The notes under the pieces are model-generated. The model was not told where the DNA came from. It was given only the letters and a program-made list of their open reading frames with translations, and made no database searches. A stretch of 64,000 nt of DNA from Pelomonas cellulosilytica. GTDB taxonomy: Bacteria > Pseudomonadota > Gammaproteobacteria > Burkholderiales > Burkholderiaceae_C. The position numbers were made by a program, and so were the translations under genes. Positions 59,795 through 64,000 of the stretch are shown here, piece after piece. Position 1 is the first letter of the stretch; every line of letters begins with the position of its first letter. The stretch is from positions 186,001 to 250,000 of the forward strand of contig NZ_JAJTWU010000002.1 of assembly GCF_021353265.1 (NCBI RefSeq), written 5' to 3'.

Positions 59795-60618
59795 GCCAAG
59801 CGCCTCAACCGCGCGGACCACCACCGGCCGCCGACGATGACGGCGAGCAGCAGCACCGCCATGACGAGCGACAGCGCAGTGGCCAGCTCGGGCTGCGAAA
59901 AAATGTCGCCGCTGACGGCCGCCGCGATGCGCACCGCCAGTACCGGGCTGGCCGTGCCGGCCAGCGCGAACGGCGTGGCATAGGCGGCGGCCGCGTTGGC
60001 GAACAGCAGGCTGGCCGTCTCGACGAGGCTGGGCGCCAGCAGCGGCAGGCCGACGCGGTGCCAGAAGCGCGCCGGCGACGCGCCAAGCGTGGCGGCGGCC
60101 TCGGCCAGCGTCGGGTCCAGCAACTTGACGGGCGCGGCCAGCAGCACCAGCGCCAGCGGCACCTGGAAGGTGGTGAAGGCCAGCAGCAGGCCGGCGTCGC
60201 TAGCGAGGTCCCAGCCCTGCAGCAGGCCGGCGCTGCGGGCCAGCGTCGTCAGCACCCCCTGGCTGCCGAGCAGCAGCGTCAACGCCAGAGCCAGCGGCAC
60301 TCCGGCGAAGTTCGCGCCCAGGCTGGCCAGCACGGCCACCGGCTTGTCCCAGCGCGGGTGGGCCACAAGGTGCAGCGCCGCGCCCAGGCCCAGTACCAGG
60401 CCCAGTACCGTCGACGCGGCCGACAGCGCCAGCGTGCGGGCGATGGCGCCGAGGTGATAGCCGTCGGCCCACAGCTCGCGAAGCACGCAGGCGTCGGGGC
60501 CGAGGCAGGCGCGCAGCAAGTCGGCGCTGCGCCAGGCCAGCGGCAGCAGCAGCGCAGTGGCCATCAGCGCCAGCATCGGCGCCGCCGTGAGCCAGGCGCG
60601 GGTGGGGGTCAGCTGCAT
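59791..60618 (-). CDS. ABC transporter permease (first of two)
   Basis: A 275-residue permease starting MQLTPTRAWLTAAPMLAL, with six hydrophobic segments and the coupling loop LAEAAATLGASPARFWHRVGLPLLAPS (about 168-194). It overlaps the phosphodiesterase gene by 10 bases at its start and the next permease by four at its end. Confidence 0.92.
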   Translation of the reverse strand: MQLTPTRAWLTAAPMLALMATALLLPLAWRSADLLRACLGPDACVLRELWADGYHLGAIARTLALSAASTVLGLVLGLGAALHLVAHPRWDKPVAVLASLGANFAGVPLALALTLLLGSQGVLTTLARSAGLLQGWDLASDAGLLLAFTTFQVPLALVLLAAPVKLLDPTLAEAAATLGASPARFWHRVGLPLLAPSLVETASLLFANAAAAYATPFALAGTASPVLAVRIAAAVSGDIFSQPELATALSLVMAVLLLAVIVGGRWWSARLRRLA

Positions 60619-61385
60619 CCGAGCCGGCGGGCGATGAAGGGGCGGATGTCCGTCTGCGCCTCTGGCCAGCTGGCCGGCGCGGTGGCCGGGCCGGCGTGCG
60701 GCAGCCACACCAGCGGCACGTCGCGTTCCACGGGCAGCGGGCCGCCGTGCCAGTGGTCGGCATGCATGCCGTGGTCGCTGGTCAGCAGCAGGTCGTAGCC
60801 TGCGGCATGCCAGCACGGCAGCACTTGGGCCAGCACCATGTCGAGTTTGCGGGCAGCCATGCTGTAGCCGGCCGATTCGCCACCGTGGCGGTGACCTGCC
60901 AGATCCAGCCCCATCGGGTGGACGAGCAGGAAGTCGGGCTCGTGGGCGTGGCGCAGAGCTTCGGCGTCGGCCAGTAGGTGGGAGTCGGGGTAGTTGTCCT
61001 CCCAGTACCAGCGGGCGCCTTCCACGTTCAGCTGGGGCAGGGCGGCTTCGCGGTGATGCAGCGGGTCGAAAATCTTGCCGGCGAGCAGCTCGAAGACCCA
61101 GTGGTAGGCCGCGATGGCCGAGCGGCGGCCGCCGGCGGCGAGGTCATCGAACACCGTGCTGCCGCAGCGTTGGCCGGCCTGGCCGTTGCCGAGGATGCCG
61201 TGGTCCAGCGGCGTGCGGCCGTTCAGCACGGTGGCGTAGAGCGGGCGCGACAGGCTGGGCAGCTCGCAGCGGAGCGTGCTCCAGTGCGCGCGGCCGACCT
61301 CATTCAGCGCCTGCACGTAGCCGAGGTAGTCGCGCGCGGTGTCGGCACGCAGGCCGTCGACGAGCAGCAGGACGAGCTTGTTCAT
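60609..61385 (-). CDS. Alkaline-phosphatase-fold phosphodiesterase/nucleotide pyrophosphatase-like enzyme
   Basis: A 258-residue enzyme. LVLLLVDGLRAD (Asp10 metal ligand), the nucleophile region PSLSRPLYATVLNGRTP (Thr or Ser about 45-54), DFLLVHPMGLDLAGHRHGG (Asp/His ligands) and LLLTSDHGMHADHWHGG (Asp-His and His ligands) are the two-metal site of the type I phosphodiesterase family. No signal peptide, so it acts in the cytoplasm after uptake. Its place between the binding protein and permease genes suggests it cleaves the imported phosphoester. Confidence 0.88.
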   Translation of the reverse strand: MNKLVLLLVDGLRADTARDYLGYVQALNEVGRAHWSTLRCELPSLSRPLYATVLNGRTPLDHGILGNGQAGQRCGSTVFDDLAAGGRRSAIAAYHWVFELLAGKIFDPLHHREAALPQLNVEGARWYWEDNYPDSHLLADAEALRHAHEPDFLLVHPMGLDLAGHRHGGESAGYSMAARKLDMVLAQVLPCWHAAGYDLLLTSDHGMHADHWHGGPLPVERDVPLVWLPHAGPATAPASWPEAQTDIRPFIARRLGCS

Positions 61386-62431
61386 GCGCCGAGCACCTCA
61401 CGCTGCCAGGCGCGCGGCAGTTTCTTGACTTCCTCGGTCCAGAGCTGCGGCTTCAACGCGCGGGTGGCGGCGTACTGGGCCGCGGGCAACAGTTTCTTCT
61501 TCACGTCGTCCGGCAGCGCGAGGTGGTCCACGCGGATGGGCCGGGCGTTGCCTCGCGCGAGGTTGAGCTGGCCGGCGTCGCTGAAGATGAACTCGCGCGC
61601 GAGGTTGCCGGCGTTCGGCCGCTTGGAGAACTTGTTCAGCAGCGTCGTGTAGCCGCTGGTGATGGAGCCGTCGCTGGGGATGAGCACCTCGTAGTCCGCC
61701 GCGTTGGGCAGCTTGTCGCGGTAGCTCAGCGCATTGAAGTCCCACAGCAGGAAGACCTCCGCCTCGCCACGCTCCATCAGTGCGGGCGTCGGGTCGGTGG
61801 ACAGCAGCTTGCGCGCCTTGACGAGTTGGGCGAAGGCCTGCAGTGCGGGCTGCAGCTTCGTTTCGTCACCGCCCAGCGCGTGTGCTGCGGCAAGCACGGC
61901 GGCATTGGCCTGGGCGGCGCGGCCTACCGCGCCGATCATTACGCGCGGGGCGGCGGCGAACAGCGCCTTCCAGCTGCGCGGTACGTCCTTGAGCAGCCGC
62001 TTGTTGGCGGCGAAGGCGATGGTGCCGGTGTAGGCCAGGGCCCAGTGGCCGTCGGCGTCCCTGGCCCAGTCGGGCACCTGGGCCCAGGTCGTGGGCTTGT
62101 AGGCCCGCGTGATGCCGCGGGCCTTGGCGATGGGGCCGAACTCGAAGCCGACGTCGCCGATGTCCACGCTGGCGTTGCTGCGCTCGGCTTCGATCTTGGC
62201 GATTTCCTCGGCGCTGCTCATGTCCGTGTCGGTGTGGGCCAGGCCGTAGAGGCGCTGCAGGTCGGCCCAGGTGGCGCGCCAGTTGGCCCAGTCGTCGGGC
62301 ATGCCGACGCTGGCGATGCGGCCCTCGGCGCGGGCGGCGGCCAGGAGGTCGGCGGGCTGGGCCAGCGCCAAAGGAGCGAGGCCGCCGGCGGCGAGGCCGG
62401 CGAGGAGGTCTCGGCGGGTGAGTGTGCTCAT
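61382..62431 (-). CDS. Periplasmic substrate-binding protein of ABC importer
   Basis: A 349-residue protein starting MSTLTRRDLLAGLAAGGLAP, a twin-Arg-type signal (TRRDLLAG). The body is an extracellular solute-binding family 1/6-like fold: GRIASVGMPDDWANWRATWA, SVDIGDVGFEFGP, HWALAYTGTIAFAANKR, FLLWDFNALSYRDK. It overlaps the PhoD-like stop by four bases. The ligand is probably a phosphorylated organic compound (for example an aminoethylphosphonate-like or phosphoester molecule), from operon context only. Confidence 0.88.
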   Translation of the reverse strand: MSTLTRRDLLAGLAAGGLAPLALAQPADLLAAARAEGRIASVGMPDDWANWRATWADLQRLYGLAHTDTDMSSAEEIAKIEAERSNASVDIGDVGFEFGPIAKARGITRAYKPTTWAQVPDWARDADGHWALAYTGTIAFAANKRLLKDVPRSWKALFAAAPRVMIGAVGRAAQANAAVLAAAHALGGDETKLQPALQAFAQLVKARKLLSTDPTPALMERGEAEVFLLWDFNALSYRDKLPNAADYEVLIPSDGSITSGYTTLLNKFSKRPNAGNLAREFIFSDAGQLNLARGNARPIRVDHLALPDDVKKKLLPAAQYAATRALKPQLWTEEVKKLPRAWQREVLGA

Positions 62432-63570
62432 ACCTTGCTGTTGAAGCGGAGTTGGTCCATGCTCAGGCGCTGCTGCAGGCGGGTCTTGCCCTTCACATCG
62501 CGGATGCTGAGCTGCAGCGTCGGCGCCGGCGTGCTGAAGTCCATGTCGACGAGGCCGAAGTTGACACCGGCGTACACGGCTGACACGCGGCGGCTGTTGG
62601 GCGTCGGGATGTCCCACACCTCGGTGAGGCCGCTGGAGGTGAGGTCCCACAGCGGGTAGCAGGCGGGCGTGTCCCAGCGCGACAGGTCGGCGTAGTGCAT
62701 GTCGCCGCTGATGACGACGATGCCTTCGGCCCGCTTCTCGCGGATCAGGTCTACGAGGCGCTGGCGCTCCAGCGGGAAGTTGGCCCAGCCCTCCCAGCCC
62801 GTGCCTTCGGCGGCGAGCTGCACGCTGGAGACGAGCAGGCGGACGTCGGCCGGCTCGGCCAGACGCTCGGCCAGCCAGGCCCATTGCGGCTCGCCCAGCA
62901 GTGTGGCGGCGGGGTCGAGGTTGGGCTGGTACCAGCCCTTCATCGGCGCACCGCTCAGCTTGGCCTGGGTGACCATCGCGACATAACCCTCTTTTGGCGC
63001 GGGGTCGGCCACGAGGGGCGTGCGGTTGAAGCGCAGGTCCAGCATCAGAATCTGCACCGTGCGGCCGGCGCGCTCGATACAGTAGGCCTCGTAGATGCCG
63101 GGGCGCGTGCGGCGCGGGGAGCCGGCGGGCTCGCCCCATTCGTCGCAGAAGAGCTGCTGCGACAGCGCCTTCAGCGGGTAATCGCCGCCCACGTCGTCGT
63201 CGCCAAAGTCGTGGTCGTCCCAGATCGAGAGGTGGGGCGTGTCGCGGCGAAAGGACTGCAGCGCCTCGACGCGCCGGAACTCGGCGTAGCGCTGGTGCAG
63301 CGTGTCGGCGTCCTGCGCGTCGGCGTAAAGGTTGTCGCCGAGGAAGAGGAAGAGCTCCGGCCGCGCAGCCCGCACCGCAGCCCAGACGGGCTGCGGCTTG
63401 GACTGCTTGGCGCAGGACCCGAAGGCGATGCGCAGCTGCTGCGGGCTGGCGGGCGCGCCGAGCGCCAGCGGGCGTGAACCGGCGTTCGTGCCCGCCTGCG
63501 CGCCCACGCCCGCCGCCGCCAGCCCGGCCGCCAGCATCAGCTGGCGGCGGTCGAGCGACGGCGTGGCCAT
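62428..63570 (-). CDS. PhoD-like alkaline phosphatase/phosphodiesterase
   Basis: A 380-residue Tat-exported enzyme (signal DRRQLMLAAGLAAAGVG). The PhoD_2/metallophosphatase motifs are IAFGSCAKQ, LFLFLGDNLYADAQD, SIWDDHDFGDDDVGGDY and VISGDMHYADLSRWD, covering the metal site. It should release phosphate from phosphodiesters or monoesters outside the cytoplasm. It starts inside the stop codon of the TonB receptor gene (ATGA overlap), so receptor and phosphatase are coupled. Confidence 0.93.
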   Translation of the reverse strand: MATPSLDRRQLMLAAGLAAAGVGAQAGTNAGSRPLALGAPASPQQLRIAFGSCAKQSKPQPVWAAVRAARPELFLFLGDNLYADAQDADTLHQRYAEFRRVEALQSFRRDTPHLSIWDDHDFGDDDVGGDYPLKALSQQLFCDEWGEPAGSPRRTRPGIYEAYCIERAGRTVQILMLDLRFNRTPLVADPAPKEGYVAMVTQAKLSGAPMKGWYQPNLDPAATLLGEPQWAWLAERLAEPADVRLLVSSVQLAAEGTGWEGWANFPLERQRLVDLIREKRAEGIVVISGDMHYADLSRWDTPACYPLWDLTSSGLTEVWDIPTPNSRRVSAVYAGVNFGLVDMDFSTPAPTLQLSIRDVKGKTRLQQRLSMDQLRFNSKV

Positions 63571-64000
63571 CAGAGCTTGCCCGTCAGCGTCACGAAGAAC
63601 TGGCGCGGCGCACCGGCCAGCAGCGTCTGGCTGTCGCCGCTGTTGCCGAAGCCGTTGCTGCCAACCGTCGAGATGTACTTCTTGTTGGCCAGGTTGGTGA
63701 CGCCCAGCTGCACGCTGCCCTCGGACAGGAAGCCCAGCGACTTGGTGCGCAGCCCGCCGCTGACGTTCAACAGCGTGCGGCCGTTCACCGACGCGTCGTT
63801 GAGGTAGCTGTAGTAGCGCTTGGCCATGTAGTCGGCGCCGAGGTTGCCGAACCACTGGCCGTCGTCGTAGCTGAGGATGGACTTCAGCATCGTGTCCGGT
63901 GCATCCACCACGTGCTTGCCGGCGATGGCGATGGTCGTGGTCTTACCCTTGTCGTCCGTGTTGGTGACGTTGTCGCGGTAGGTCGAGTTGCTCAGGCTCA
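63570..64000 (-). CDS. TonB-dependent outer-membrane receptor, C-terminal part (cut by window edge)
   Basis: About 143 codons of the C-terminal beta-barrel are visible: LSYDDGQWFGNLGADYMAKR, VSGGLRTKSLGFLSEGSVQL, LGVTNLANKKYISTVGSN and the terminal strand PRQFFVTLTGKL. This is the end of a TonB-dependent receptor; the plug and most of the barrel lie to the right. It is the first visible gene of the phosphate-compound operon and probably brings the substrate across the outer membrane. Confidence 0.92.
   Translation of the reverse strand, partial: SLSNSTYRDNVTNTDDKGKTTTIAIAGKHVVDAPDTMLKSILSYDDGQWFGNLGADYMAKRYYSYLNDASVNGRTLLNVSGGLRTKSLGFLSEGSVQLGVTNLANKKYISTVGSNGFGNSGDSQTLLAGAPRQFFVTLTGKL

Overview
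The window is high-GC DNA from a betaproteobacterium, most likely a Burkholderiales member of the Rubrivivax/Roseateles/Ideonella group. The evidence is the four-gene DUF3348-DUF802-OmpA-DUF2894 cluster, a long-tailed stand-alone infA beside a cspA gene, several PEP-CTERM secreted proteins, and plant-polysaccharide enzymes (a family-3 pectate lyase and a GH43 protein). Genes are tightly packed, with many ATGA/GTGA start-stop overlaps.

Layout. 1-3510: a minus-strand dipeptide-type ABC transporter operon ending at the left edge, with an AmpD-like lipoprotein amidase and a small unknown gene between the two permeases. 3644-5391: a helical unknown protein and a secreted pectate lyase. 5659-10112: the DUF3348/DUF802/MotB-like/DUF2894 cluster, which looks like a long-tailed stator-type motor. 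10475-19382: a frameshifted PEP-CTERM gene, dmeF-type metal efflux, a threonine aldolase-like enzyme, a hydrolase, a methyltransferase, infA, cspA, a chemotaxis receptor, a small HNH protein, a lipocalin and a hemolysin-III protein. 19427-25183: a Tat-exported metallophosphoesterase, two PEP-CTERM proteins, DUF1330, DUF1203 and a glycosyltransferase-like gene.

26076-43604 is the most striking part. A 17.5-kb island of visibly lower GC interrupts a DUF418 (YeiB-like) membrane protein gene: its C-terminal half lies at 25223-26075 and its N-terminal half at 43605-44024. The island is bounded by inverted repeats TGA(C/T)AACAAA(C/G)TTTCGAA. It carries two divergent operons. The rightward one encodes a ComEC-like metallo-beta-lactamase-fold protein, a single-chain E2-E1-JAB ubiquitin-type conjugation/deconjugation protein and a patatin-like phospholipase, all translationally coupled, followed by a membrane protein. 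The leftward one encodes a Nudix-domain protein, a 2039-residue coiled-coil/ATPase protein and a 355-residue protein ending in a HEPN-type R-N-x3-H motif. This resembles an anti-phage defence island in which the MBL protein occupies the position of the CD-NTase of type II CBASS. No CD-NTase and no complete transposase are present. The right end carries a truncated IS21 element (istA remnant plus istB) and a decayed IS5-family element.

44276-64000 returns to host-like sequence: an alpha/beta hydrolase, a GH43 protein, a PilZ protein, zwf, a response-regulator/solute-binding/histidine-kinase set, an AcoR-type sigma-54 activator divergent from an acetaldehyde dehydrogenase gene (with a sigma-54 promoter and palindromic activator site between them), a PEP-CTERM protein, an ArsR/AHSA1/MAPEG set with an operator over the start codon, and a seven-gene operon (TonB receptor, PhoD-like phosphatase, solute-binding protein, phosphodiesterase, two permeases, ATPase) probably for scavenging phosphorylated compounds.
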